A DNA stretch of 39,113 nt from Agrococcus baldri (GTDB taxonomy: Bacteria; Actinomycetota; Actinomycetes; Actinomycetales; Microbacteriaceae), in the NCBI GenBank assembly GCA_007988785.1, contig BJUU01000026.1, positions 1 through 39,113 on the forward strand. Direction: 5' to 3'. Under the pieces are notes generated by a model. It was not told where the DNA came from. It saw nothing but the letters and a program-made list of their open reading frames with translations, and ran no database searches. Shown in pieces: positions 32,244-39,106 of the stretch. The stretch's first letter is position 1, and every line of letters starts with the position of its first letter. A program made the translations under genes and the position numbers.

Positions 32244-32276
32244 GGCGACGGCGGATGGGTGCGATCCGGGGCTCGC
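32244..32276 (+). repeat. 33-bp direct repeat, right copy
   Basis: Same orientation as the copy at 31083-31115, with two mismatches. It lies in the 184-base gap upstream of the SseB-like gene; the rest of the gap shows no gene. Confidence 0.85.
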
Positions 32277-32379
32277 GAAGGCGTGCGAACTCGCCAGCGC
32301 GGCCCGCACCATCCTCGATCGTCGTGCGTGTCACGCAGAAGGACGGCTTGCCGAACGATGGAGCGGAGGCGCCACCGCA

Positions 32380-32976
32380 CTACACCGCTTCGGGCCAGTC
32401 GTCGTCGACCCAACCGAAGCCGCGCGAGCGGGCGGCGTTCAGCCGCGCGACGGCGTCGCTGGCTGCTGCGGCGGCGCGGTGATCCAGCTGCTCCACGAGC
32501 CGGCGCTGCGCGAGCACTTCGGCGACCTCGCGCTGGAGGTCGACCGACACCTCGACCGCGCAGGCGACGAGCGCGTGCGCGACGCCGAGGAGGTGCTCGT
32601 CGGAGAGCGCCTCGAGTCCGCGTGAACGCTGCTCGGCCCGCACCTCCTGGGCGCGCTCCCAGGCTGTCTGCTCGCGCTGGGCCATTGCCGCGAGCCAGTC
32701 GTAGTCGCCCTGCTCGTCGAGTTGGCGCAGGCGCGGCAGGGCGAGCTCGGCGGTCAAGTGCCGCTCGTCGAGCGGCAGCATGCGGCGGATCTGCATCGGC
32801 AGACTCGTGGGCGTGCGGCCGATCCGTCGCGCGATCTGCTCGATGGACGCCCCGGATCGGCATGCTTGCATGATGGCGGCGAAGTCCTCCTCCGCCCAGG
32901 GCTGTCCGCTGCGCGGAGCCGGTGAGCTGCGGAACTCTGCCAGGAGCTGGTCATCGTCGGAAGTGCGCTCGTTCAT
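32380..32976 (-). CDS. Hypothetical protein with a Myb/HTH-like segment
   Basis: A 198-residue protein I do not recognise as a whole. Residues about 22-65 (GQPWAEEDFAAIMQACRSGASIEQIARRIGRTPTSLPMQIRRML in two parts) look like a SANT/Myb-type helix-turn-helix with a Trp and the IARRIGRT recognition turn, as in proteins that start RxWTxxE. The rest is helical and charged, with Glu/Arg/Gln-rich stretches that may coil. ATG 32976 has CAGAGT six bases upstream on the minus strand. A role in DNA binding is inference. Confidence 0.7.
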   Translation of the reverse strand: MNERTSDDDQLLAEFRSSPAPRSGQPWAEEDFAAIMQACRSGASIEQIARRIGRTPTSLPMQIRRMLPLDERHLTAELALPRLRQLDEQGDYDWLAAMAQREQTAWERAQEVRAEQRSRGLEALSDEHLLGVAHALVACAVEVSVDLQREVAEVLAQRRLVEQLDHRAAAAASDAVARLNAARSRGFGWVDDDWPEAV

Positions 32977-32982
32977 GCGCAT

Positions 32983-32988
32983 ACTCTG
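32983..32988 (-). promoter_or_regulatory. -10 box CAGAGT of a leaderless transcript
   Basis: On the minus strand CAGAGT-N6-ATG (32976), the same hexamer as the DUF559 gene. Confidence 0.45.
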
Positions 32989-33105
32989 CGCGCGACGGCG
33001 AGCGTGCTGTGCGACTTCAGCCATCACCTGTGGAGAACGCCGGTCAGTGCTGGCCGCCCATCCGTCGCTCGGCCGCAGCCGTCGTTGCCGCGCGCCGGGA
33101 CTGCC

Positions 33106-33669
33106 TCAGGCGTCGAGCCAGAGGCCGAGCGTGTCGTCGATGGTGAACGCTCCAGCGTCGAGCTTCTCGGCCAACGACGACAGCCACGCCCCGTAGGAGG
33201 GGAACTCGGGAGCCGGGGTGGGCCCGTCCACCGGCAGGAAGATGACCTGACCGACCTCGCCGGCCGGCAGCGGATCGAGGTCGAGGGCGTAGCCCTGGCT
33301 CTCCGCGGCGGTGAACTGCAGCCATCCCCGGCAGTTCATGATCGGTCTGACGCGCTCCGGCGACATCCACTCGATGATGTCGTCGACGTTGTCGCCGAGC
33401 GCGCCGACGCGCATGTCGGAGGTCTCGATCATCGCCTGGGCGCTGAGCAGCGTGAAGTGGTCGAACAGGTCGAGCAGGGCGGTCGGGTTGTCCTGACCGT
33501 CGTGCCGGCGCAGGCTCGCCACGAAGTCCGGCGGCAGCTGCCGCCCCACGGTGCCGGCGAGACGCTCGAGGTCATCGTCGCTGACGGGCCCGCGGAGGGT
33601 GCCCGCGACCTCCGGCAACCGGTCGTGCAGCACGCGTTCGATGATGTCCCATGCGGTATCGATGTCCAC
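33106..33669 (-). CDS. SMI1/KNR4 (SUKH) family protein
   Basis: A 187-residue SUKH-superfamily protein: early LERLAGTVGRQLPPDFVASLRRHDGQD, which is the family's LP-x-DF/Y pattern, then LLDLFDHFTLLSAQAM, RGWLQFTAAESQGYALDLDP and GEVGQVIFLPVDGP. SUKH proteins are common immunity proteins against polymorphic toxins, usually in arrays. No toxin is seen here, so it may be an orphan immunity gene. GTG 33669 has TAGTCT six bases upstream on the minus strand. It is the parent or sister of the remnant at 31573-31731. Confidence 0.88.
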   Translation of the reverse strand: MDIDTAWDIIERVLHDRLPEVAGTLRGPVSDDDLERLAGTVGRQLPPDFVASLRRHDGQDNPTALLDLFDHFTLLSAQAMIETSDMRVGALGDNVDDIIEWMSPERVRPIMNCRGWLQFTAAESQGYALDLDPLPAGEVGQVIFLPVDGPTPAPEFPSYGAWLSSLAEKLDAGAFTIDDTLGLWLDA

Positions 33670-33675
33670 GGCTCG

Positions 33676-33681
33676 AGACTA
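33676..33681 (-). promoter_or_regulatory. -10 box TAGTCT of a leaderless transcript
   Basis: On the minus strand TAGTCT-N6-GTG (33669). The same spacer in the remnant copy is no longer followed by a start codon. Confidence 0.5.
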
Positions 33682-33790
33682 CGGGCCGCTCACTGTGCAT
33701 CGAGATCTTCTGGATCATGGTGCGTCAGTCGCTGCGGCGCATGCCTCACGCGAGGCTCGATCCGCGGGCGGGGACTTCAGCAGCCTCTGC

Positions 33791-33796
33791 AAGACT
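33791..33796 (+). promoter_or_regulatory. -10 box AAGACT of a leaderless transcript
   Basis: AAGACT-N6-ATG (33803); a weaker match to TANNNT but with the same spacing as the other leaderless genes. Confidence 0.35.
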
Positions 33797-33802
33797 GGCG
33801 TG

Positions 33803-34495
33803 ATGACCGCCCCCGTCGTCACGCGCACGCCGGCGGCGAGCCTCCGAGTCACCTTCCGACCGGATGGCGCCGCCCTGCTCGAGCTGCTCGTGGACTGGTA
33901 CACCGTCCTCGGAGCGGCAGAGTGCGCAGTCGACGATGCGGAAGGCATCGCGAAGGTCCTGAGGTCCTGGGCGACGGCCGCGCAGCCGGAGGCTCGGCCG
34001 CGGCACGTCGCGCGCCCCGGTGCCGCGTCCTCGGAGCTCCGGCACGACTATGGGAGAGGCTTCGCGGTCACGCTCGTCCAGGCGGCACCGCGAGCGGCAT
34101 CCGCGACCGCGGGTCGCGGTGACGGAGAGCGCTTCGTCGAGATGTTCGGCAGCGAGGTGCCGACAGACGTCGGGCGAGTCGACGCCTTCGTGAAGCAGCT
34201 GGCTCACGCGGTGGGTCGCTGCTTCCGCGACGCTCGGCGCTCGGCAGAGCAACGCCTCGCCGGTGGCGCATATCTGCCCGTGCTGCGCACCTATCTCGAT
34301 CAGCTGCGGGCCCTTGGAGACGATCCGTCAGCCTATCGACGGCTCGAGCACACGCTGGTGGCGATCCTCGAGACCGAGCGCTACCTCAGGATCGCGGACG
34401 ACGAGGGAGCGCGTCGGCTCGTCGCAGCCATCGACGACGAAGTCAGCCGTCTCTACGGGCGAAGCATGGATCTCGAGCGGGGCGGACAGCGTTGA
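33803..34495 (+). CDS. Hypothetical protein, unrecognised family
   Basis: A 230-residue soluble protein without a domain I can name. The N-terminal 45 residues (SLRVTFRPDGAALLELLVDWYTVLGAAECAVDD) look like a beta-then-helix start; residues 135-225 are strongly helical and charged (VDAFVKQLAHAVGRCFRDARRSAEQRL, ILETERYLRIADDEGARRLVAAIDDEVSRLYGR) and could form a helical bundle. There is no signal peptide and no membrane segment. It is divergent from the SUKH gene and ends 19 bases before the CinA/MoaB-type gene, which has its own -10 box. Confidence 0.65.
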   Translation: MTAPVVTRTPAASLRVTFRPDGAALLELLVDWYTVLGAAECAVDDAEGIAKVLRSWATAAQPEARPRHVARPGAASSELRHDYGRGFAVTLVQAAPRAASATAGRGDGERFVEMFGSEVPTDVGRVDAFVKQLAHAVGRCFRDARRSAEQRLAGGAYLPVLRTYLDQLRALGDDPSAYRRLEHTLVAILETERYLRIADDEGARRLVAAIDDEVSRLYGRSMDLERGGQR

Positions 34496-34502
34496 GCGCT
34501 CG

Positions 34503-34508
34503 TAGGCT
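34503..34508 (+). promoter_or_regulatory. -10 box TAGGCT of a leaderless transcript
   Basis: TAGGCT-N6-ATG (34515), directly after the stop of the preceding gene. Confidence 0.6.
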
Positions 34509-34514
34509 GAGCCC

Positions 34515-35237
34515 ATGACGAACCCGACCGCCGCCATCCTCGTCATCGGCGACGAGATCCTCTCCGGACGCACCCGTGAGGCGAACGCCTACCACCTGGC
34601 CGGCCGGCTCGTGCAGGTCGGCATCGACCTCGTCGAGATCCGCGTCGTGCCCGACGACCATCGCGCGATCGTGGACGGGCTGCACGCGCTGAGCGCGGCC
34701 GTCGACCACGTCTTCACCTCCGGCGGCATCGGTCCGACCCACGACGACATCACCGCCGACGCGGTCGCTGCCGCCTTCGACGTCGCCATCGATGTGCGGG
34801 AGGACGCTCGCGCCATGGTGGCCGCCGCGGTCGGCGACCGCAGGCTGACCGACGACCACCTGCGCATGGCGCGGATCCCCGAGGGCGCGACGCTCATCGC
34901 CAACGGCATCAGCGGTGTGCCGGGGTTCAGCATCGGCAACGTGCACGTCATGGCGGGCGTGCCGAGCATCTTCGTCGCGATGCTCGATGCCGTGCTGCCG
35001 AGCCTCGGCTCGGGGGAGCCGGTCGTCTCCCGCGAGGTGCGATTCGAGGTCGGGGAGGGGCGCATCGCCACGCCGCTGCGCAGGCTCGCGGCGCAGCACC
35101 CGAGGCTCAGCCTCGGCTCCTACCCGTTCGCCGACGGCCGCGTGTTCGGCACGAACATCGTCGTCCGCGGCACGGACCCGGCGGCGATCGATGCGGCGGT
35201 CGCCCAGCTCGAGGAGCTGCGCGGGTCGCTCGGCTGA
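34515..35237 (+). CDS. Molybdopterin-binding (CinA N-terminal/MoaB-like) protein
   Basis: A 240-residue protein with the MoCF-binding domain: AAILVIGDEILSGRTREANAYHLAGRL, VVPDDHRAIVDGL, and TSGGIGPTHDDITADAVA, followed by NGISGVPGFSIGNVHVMAGVPSIFVAML. It matches the N-terminal part of CinA (COG1058); the C-terminal nicotinamide-nucleotide amidohydrolase domain is absent. Stand-alone forms are common and their role (cofactor handling or nucleotide pyrophosphatase activity) is not certain. Confidence 0.92.
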   Translation: MTNPTAAILVIGDEILSGRTREANAYHLAGRLVQVGIDLVEIRVVPDDHRAIVDGLHALSAAVDHVFTSGGIGPTHDDITADAVAAAFDVAIDVREDARAMVAAAVGDRRLTDDHLRMARIPEGATLIANGISGVPGFSIGNVHVMAGVPSIFVAMLDAVLPSLGSGEPVVSREVRFEVGEGRIATPLRRLAAQHPRLSLGSYPFADGRVFGTNIVVRGTDPAAIDAAVAQLEELRGSLG

Positions 35238-35325
35238 GCACTGCGGCAATCGATCGGGGACACCGACGGCGCCTGGCTCTCCACAGGTGCGTCGCCGGCG
35301 AGCGCGAGCGTCGATGGGCTGCGCC

Positions 35326-35331
35326 TACGGT
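35326..35331 (+). promoter_or_regulatory. -10 box TACGGT of a leaderless transcript
   Basis: TACGGT-N6-ATG (35338), identical hexamer and spacing to the MarR gene. Confidence 0.6.
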
Positions 35332-35337
35332 GCCGTC

Positions 35338-35820
35338 ATGCCTCATCGCTCAGACGCTCAGACGCTCGCTTGGCTCGATCAGCAGGATCGGCGCACGACG
35401 GAGATCATCCGCGCGCACGGATGGGCCGTCGAGTACATCTTCGGCGAGGCGAACTCTCCGCCGTTCGCCTACACGATCGGACTCTTCGGGCTCGGCCATC
35501 CAGAGCTCATCGTCTTCGGCCTCGATAGCGGATCCGCGATGAGGATCCTGAACATGCTCGCTGAGCGGGTCGAGGCGAACCAGGATCTGCGGCCAGGTGA
35601 GATCGCCGAGCTCGAGGGCACGAGCACGCGCATCCGCGTCGACCCGTTCCCGCATCCCGAGCGCGCCCTGTTCGCCGCCAATCGGTTCTATCAGCGCCCC
35701 GACGAGGCGTCGGTGCCGGCATTGCAGATCACCTGGGATGTCGACGGCGCCTTCCCGGGCGAGCCCGAGTACTCGCTGCCCGCGTGGCTGCAGCCTGCGC
35801 CCGGCAAGTACCGCGGGTGA
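35338..35820 (+). CDS. DUF4262 domain protein
   Basis: A 160-residue protein with the DUF4262 pattern: GWAVEYIFGEANSPPFAYTIGLFGLGHPELIVFGLDSGSA (in parts), then LAERVEANQDLRPGE and a C-terminal TWDVDGAFPGEPEYSLPAWLQP. The family is widespread, small and soluble, and of unknown function. It begins with a leaderless promoter and ends 23 bases before the stop of the convergent arfB. Confidence 0.88.
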   Translation: MPHRSDAQTLAWLDQQDRRTTEIIRAHGWAVEYIFGEANSPPFAYTIGLFGLGHPELIVFGLDSGSAMRILNMLAERVEANQDLRPGEIAELEGTSTRIRVDPFPHPERALFAANRFYQRPDEASVPALQITWDVDGAFPGEPEYSLPAWLQPAPGKYRG

Positions 35821-35843
35821 CGCGGACGCATCGTCCACACCCG

Positions 35844-36302
35844 TCACTCGGGGCGCGGCGGCCGGCGGTGCTGCTTCGTCTCGGAGCGCCTGGTCTTCGC
35901 CTCCAGTCGGCGCCGCTGCGAACCCTTCGTCGGCCGGGTCGCGCGCCGCGCCGTGGCGGGCGCCACGGCGTCGCGGAGCAGCGCGACGATGCGGCGCCGC
36001 GCGGCATTCCGGTTCTCCAGCTGCGATCGGTGCTCGGAGGCGCTGACGGTCAGCACCGTGCCGGTCAGCCGCACAGCGAGCCGCCCCAGCGCGCGCTCGC
36101 GCTGCGCGTCGCTCAGCGCGCTCGTGGTCGACAGGTCGAGGCTGAGCTGCACCCGCGAGTCGGTGGTGTTCACCCCCTGGCCTCCCGGCCCGGACGAGCG
36201 CGAGAACTGCTCGAGGAGCTCCGCTGCCGGCACCCGAAGGCCGCGCGGCGCTCCCGGGCAAGGCGGCACCTGCAGGTCGTCCACGAGACGAGTGTGTCCC
36301 AT
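35844..36302 (-). CDS. arfB: Alternative ribosome-rescue factor / peptidyl-tRNA hydrolase ArfB
   Basis: A 152-residue release-factor-like protein. The catalytic GGQ is Gly40-Gly41-Gln42 in FSRSSGPGGQGVN, followed by VQLSLDLSTTSALS and the basic C-terminal tail (RPTKGSQRRRLEAKTRRSETKQHRRPP) that reaches into the empty mRNA channel of stalled ribosomes. It hydrolyses peptidyl-tRNA to rescue non-stop ribosomes. Two starts are possible; ATG 36302 is used here, ATG 36314 adds four residues. Neither has a good ribosome site. Confidence 0.93.
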   Translation of the reverse strand: MGHTRLVDDLQVPPCPGAPRGLRVPAAELLEQFSRSSGPGGQGVNTTDSRVQLSLDLSTTSALSDAQRERALGRLAVRLTGTVLTVSASEHRSQLENRNAARRRIVALLRDAVAPATARRATRPTKGSQRRRLEAKTRRSETKQHRRPPRPE

Positions 36303-36400
36303 GCGGGGATGCATGCGCTCTCAGCCGACCTCGTCCATGCGCTCGTGATGGAGGGTGTCGGCGACGGGCGCAGCCGGCGTCCGCCGAGCCTGGCGGCAGG

Positions 36401-36406
36401 TAGCGT
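36401..36406 (+). promoter_or_regulatory. -10 box TAGCGT of a leaderless transcript
   Basis: TAGCGT-N7-ATG (36414). Confidence 0.5.
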
Positions 36407-36413
36407 TCGAGGC

Positions 36414-37331
36414 ATGGACGAGCGCCCACCGCAGCTGCCGGACGACCTCCGTGCCGGCCGCATCCCGAGCCAGAGCGGCCGCACCTGGCTCGTCACCGGG
36501 GCGACGAACGGGATCGGCCGCGAGGTGATGCGGGCCGCAGCGCGCGCCGGCGCCAGGGTGATCCTGCCGGCCCGCGACGCTGAGCGCGGTGCCGAGGTCG
36601 AGGCCGAGCTGCGCGCGATCGGCGCTCAGGCGCGAGTGCTGCCGCTCGACCTGGCCGACCTGGCGTCGATCCGCGCCTTCGCCGAGGCGCTCGACGAACC
36701 GGTCGACGTGCTCGTCAACAACGCGGGCGCCGTGACGCCCCGCCGCCGGGAGACCCGCGACGGCTTCGAGCTGGTGCTGGGCACCAACCTGCTCGGCCCC
36801 TTCGCGCTCACCTGCCAGATCGCCGATCGGGTGCGCGGCCGCGTCGTCGTCGTCGGCTCGGGCGCGCACCGCGCCGGCCGCATCGATGCGCGCGACCCGC
36901 ACTTCCGGCATCGCCGCTGGTCGATCAGCGCCGCCTACGCCCAGTCGAAGCTCGGCGACATGCTGTGGGCCCGTGCGCTGCAGCGCCGGCTGCAGCTGCG
37001 CGGCAGCGGCGTCGACGTGCAGCTCGCGCACCCCGGCTGGTCGCACACGAACATCCAGAACGTCACGGGCGTCGCACTGCTCGACCGCATCGTCACCGAG
37101 GTCACCAGGCCGATCGCGCAGCCGCCGGCCGCAGGGGCACTGCCGCTGCTCGCCGCCGCGGTCGCCGAGCTGCCCCCGCTGACCTACCTCGGGCCCGACG
37201 GCTGGCGACGGTGGCGCGGTCGCCCCGCAGGGGAGCAGCCGTCGGCGCTCGCGCGCGACGACTCGGCGGCGGATGCGGTGTGGGCGCTCTGCGCGCGGGA
37301 GACGGGGGTCGACCTGCCGGGCACCGGCTGA
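36414..37331 (+). CDS. Short-chain dehydrogenase (retinol dehydrogenase-like)
   Basis: A 305-residue SDR of the long, retinol-dehydrogenase/oxidoreductase-like kind. GATNGIGREV (cofactor) is at about residues 29-38, NNAGAVTPR near 102, GTNLLGPFALTCQI, VVVGSGAHRAG (catalytic Ser region) and AYAQSKLGDML (YxxxK). The C-terminus has AHPGWSHTNIQ and a 60-residue tail. The substrate is unknown. It is unrelated in detail to the SDR at 29732-30523. Confidence 0.92.
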   Translation: MDERPPQLPDDLRAGRIPSQSGRTWLVTGATNGIGREVMRAAARAGARVILPARDAERGAEVEAELRAIGAQARVLPLDLADLASIRAFAEALDEPVDVLVNNAGAVTPRRRETRDGFELVLGTNLLGPFALTCQIADRVRGRVVVVGSGAHRAGRIDARDPHFRHRRWSISAAYAQSKLGDMLWARALQRRLQLRGSGVDVQLAHPGWSHTNIQNVTGVALLDRIVTEVTRPIAQPPAAGALPLLAAAVAELPPLTYLGPDGWRRWRGRPAGEQPSALARDDSAADAVWALCARETGVDLPGTG

Positions 37332-37365
37332 CGGCACCGGTACGCGCGGCCGTCCACGCCCGGCC

Positions 37366-37743
37366 TCAGCGCAGCTCGAGCCGGATGCCGGGATGCTCGG
37401 CGAAGACCTCGAGCACCAGCTCGAAGTAGGTCGTGCCGGTGCCTGCCAGCAGCTCGTCGAGCTGGCGCCGGATGCGCGGCTGATCGAACCTGCCCGGCTG
37501 ATCGAGCTTGGCCTGCAGCCAGCGGCGGGTCTCCTCCACGCCCAGCGCCTCGCGGCTGTGCTCGTGGTCGGCCCACACGAAGGTGGCGCCCTCGCCGTCG
37601 AAGCGGTGGAGCACGTCGTGCAGCGCGTCGAGGCTCGGCCCCAGCGTCCACGACGCATCCGCCATCAGCAGCGCATCCAGCTGTGCGTAGAGATCGGCGA
37701 TGCCGTGCACCGCCGCGCCCTCGATCCGGTAGTCGTCGGTCAC
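37366..37743 (-). CDS. Barstar-like protein
   Basis: A 125-residue protein resembling barstar-family RNase inhibitors: GAAVHGIADLYAQLDALLMADASWTLGPSLDALHDVLHRFDGEGATFVWADHEHS (in parts) follows the barstar order of strand, helix, GxxLDAL loop, and strand with a Trp. The end (LELVLEVFAEHPGIRL-type, here YFELVLEVFAEHPGIRLELR) also fits. No barnase-type RNase gene is near. GTG 37743 is preceded by CATGCT six bases upstream on the minus strand. The function as an RNase inhibitor or immunity protein is inferred. Confidence 0.8.
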   Translation of the reverse strand: MTDDYRIEGAAVHGIADLYAQLDALLMADASWTLGPSLDALHDVLHRFDGEGATFVWADHEHSREALGVEETRRWLQAKLDQPGRFDQPRIRRQLDELLAGTGTTYFELVLEVFAEHPGIRLELR

Positions 37744-37749
37744 CCAGAC

Positions 37750-37755
37750 AGCATG
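37750..37755 (-). promoter_or_regulatory. -10-like box CATGCT of a leaderless transcript
   Basis: On the minus strand CATGCT-N6-GTG (37743). Confidence 0.35.
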
Positions 37756-37900
37756 GTCGACGCGGCTGAGCGCACCGCCGGAGCCCGCGCACGCGCCGGC
37801 ACCGGCGCATCCGGGATCATGGCACCCGATCGCACCGGACCGCGCCGATCGGGTGCGGCGCGGCTGCAGCGCGAAGGATGGTCGGGACAGGAAGGACCCC

Positions 37901-38764
37901 ATGATCGGCACGCTCAACGCCCTGGTCGAGCTGGTCGAGCGCAGCCTCGACGAGACGATCGACGTCGCCCGGTTCGCGCGCGAGCACGGCACGACCGAGT
38001 ACCACCTGCGCAGGATGTTCTCCGCGCTCGCGGGGATGCCGCTGTCGGAGTACGCCCGCCGTCGTCGCATGACGCTCGCGGGCGCGGATCTGGCTGCCGG
38101 TGCCCCGAACCTGCTCGACGTCGCGGTGCGCTACGGCTACGGCTCCGTCGAGGCGTTCGGGCGCGCGTTCCGGGCGGTGCACGGCACCGCGCCGGCGGAC
38201 GTGCGCCGTGACGGGGGCCCGCTCAGCACACAACCCACGCTCCGGTTCCGCCTGAGCGTCGAAGGGAGCACCACGATGGACGTCACCATCACCGACCGAC
38301 CCGAGCTCGTGCTCGCCGGCCACGCCGCGCGGGTGCCGCTCATGCACGTCGGCGTCAACCCGCACATCCAGGCGCACATCGCCGCGATCGCGCCCGAGGA
38401 GCACGCGCGGCTCAAGGCGCTCAGCGGCACCGAGCCCGCCGGCATCCTCGCGGTCACGCACGGGCTCGAGCCCGATGCGCCCGAGGGCTCGACGCTCACG
38501 TACCTGCACGGCGTCGCGATGACGGCGGATGCGTCCGTGCCGGACGACCTGGACACGATCCGGGTCGAGGCGGGCCAGTGGGCCGTGTTCGCCGCGCGAG
38601 GGCCGTTCCCGGACGAGCTGCAGCGCATGTGGGCGGCGACGGCGACCGACTGGTTCCCGTCGAACCCGTGGCGGCTGCGGCCCGGCCCGACGATCCTGCG
38701 CTACCTCGAGCTCACCGAGAGCCACGCGAGCTGCGAGCTGTGGATGCCGATCGAGCGGGCGTGA
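37901..38764 (+). CDS. AraC-family regulator with GyrI-like effector domain
   Basis: A 287-residue regulator. Residues 8-105 are two AraC-type HTHs (VARFAREHGTTEYHLRRMFSALAGMPLSEYARRRRM and LLDVAVRYGYGSVEAFGRAFRAVHGTAPADVR). Residues 125-287 are a GyrI-like/effector-binding domain (VTITDRPELVLAGHAARVPL and a C-terminal ESHASCELWMPI), as in SAV2480/Rob-like proteins that bind cationic hydrophobic compounds. ATG 37901 follows AGGAAGG. It probably activates a multidrug or stress gene, but no target is visible. Its stop abuts that of the DksA-like gene. Confidence 0.93.
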   Translation: MIGTLNALVELVERSLDETIDVARFAREHGTTEYHLRRMFSALAGMPLSEYARRRRMTLAGADLAAGAPNLLDVAVRYGYGSVEAFGRAFRAVHGTAPADVRRDGGPLSTQPTLRFRLSVEGSTTMDVTITDRPELVLAGHAARVPLMHVGVNPHIQAHIAAIAPEEHARLKALSGTEPAGILAVTHGLEPDAPEGSTLTYLHGVAMTADASVPDDLDTIRVEAGQWAVFAARGPFPDELQRMWAATATDWFPSNPWRLRPGPTILRYLELTESHASCELWMPIERA

Positions 38765-39106
38765 TCAGCGCGCGCAGCTGATGCAGGTCGTCGCGTCCGG
38801 GCGCGCCTCGAGCCGCTCGGGCGCGATCGGCCTGCCGCACACCTCGCAGATGCCGTCGTCGCCGCGCTCGAGGCGGGCGGCGGCGGCGTCGATCGCCGCG
38901 AGCGCATCCCGCTGCGACTGCTTCAGGCCTTCGAGCCGCGACCACTCCGACGACAGCGAGACGCCGTCGGGGTCATGCTCGTCGTCGTCGGAGAGGCCCT
39001 CGCGCAGCGTGCGCAGCTCGGTGAGCTGCTGCTCGAGGCCGGCGAGCTGCTCGACGACTTCGCGGCGCCGTGCCGCGATCTGCTCCGCACGCGCGCTCGA
39101 GACCAT
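38765..39106 (-). CDS. DksA/TraR-type zinc-finger protein
   Basis: A 113-residue protein with a long N-terminal helical hairpin (about residues 1-80, high in Glu/Arg/Leu) and a C-terminal C4 zinc finger, ICEVCGRPIAPERLEARPDATTCISC, with the CxxC-x(17)-CxxC spacing of the family. DksA-type proteins reach into the secondary channel of RNA polymerase; many actinobacterial short forms are poorly studied. The start is at the window edge, so an upstream in-frame start cannot be ruled out. Confidence 0.9.
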   Translation of the reverse strand: MVSSARAEQIAARRREVVEQLAGLEQQLTELRTLREGLSDDDEHDPDGVSLSSEWSRLEGLKQSQRDALAAIDAAAARLERGDDGICEVCGRPIAPERLEARPDATTCISCAR

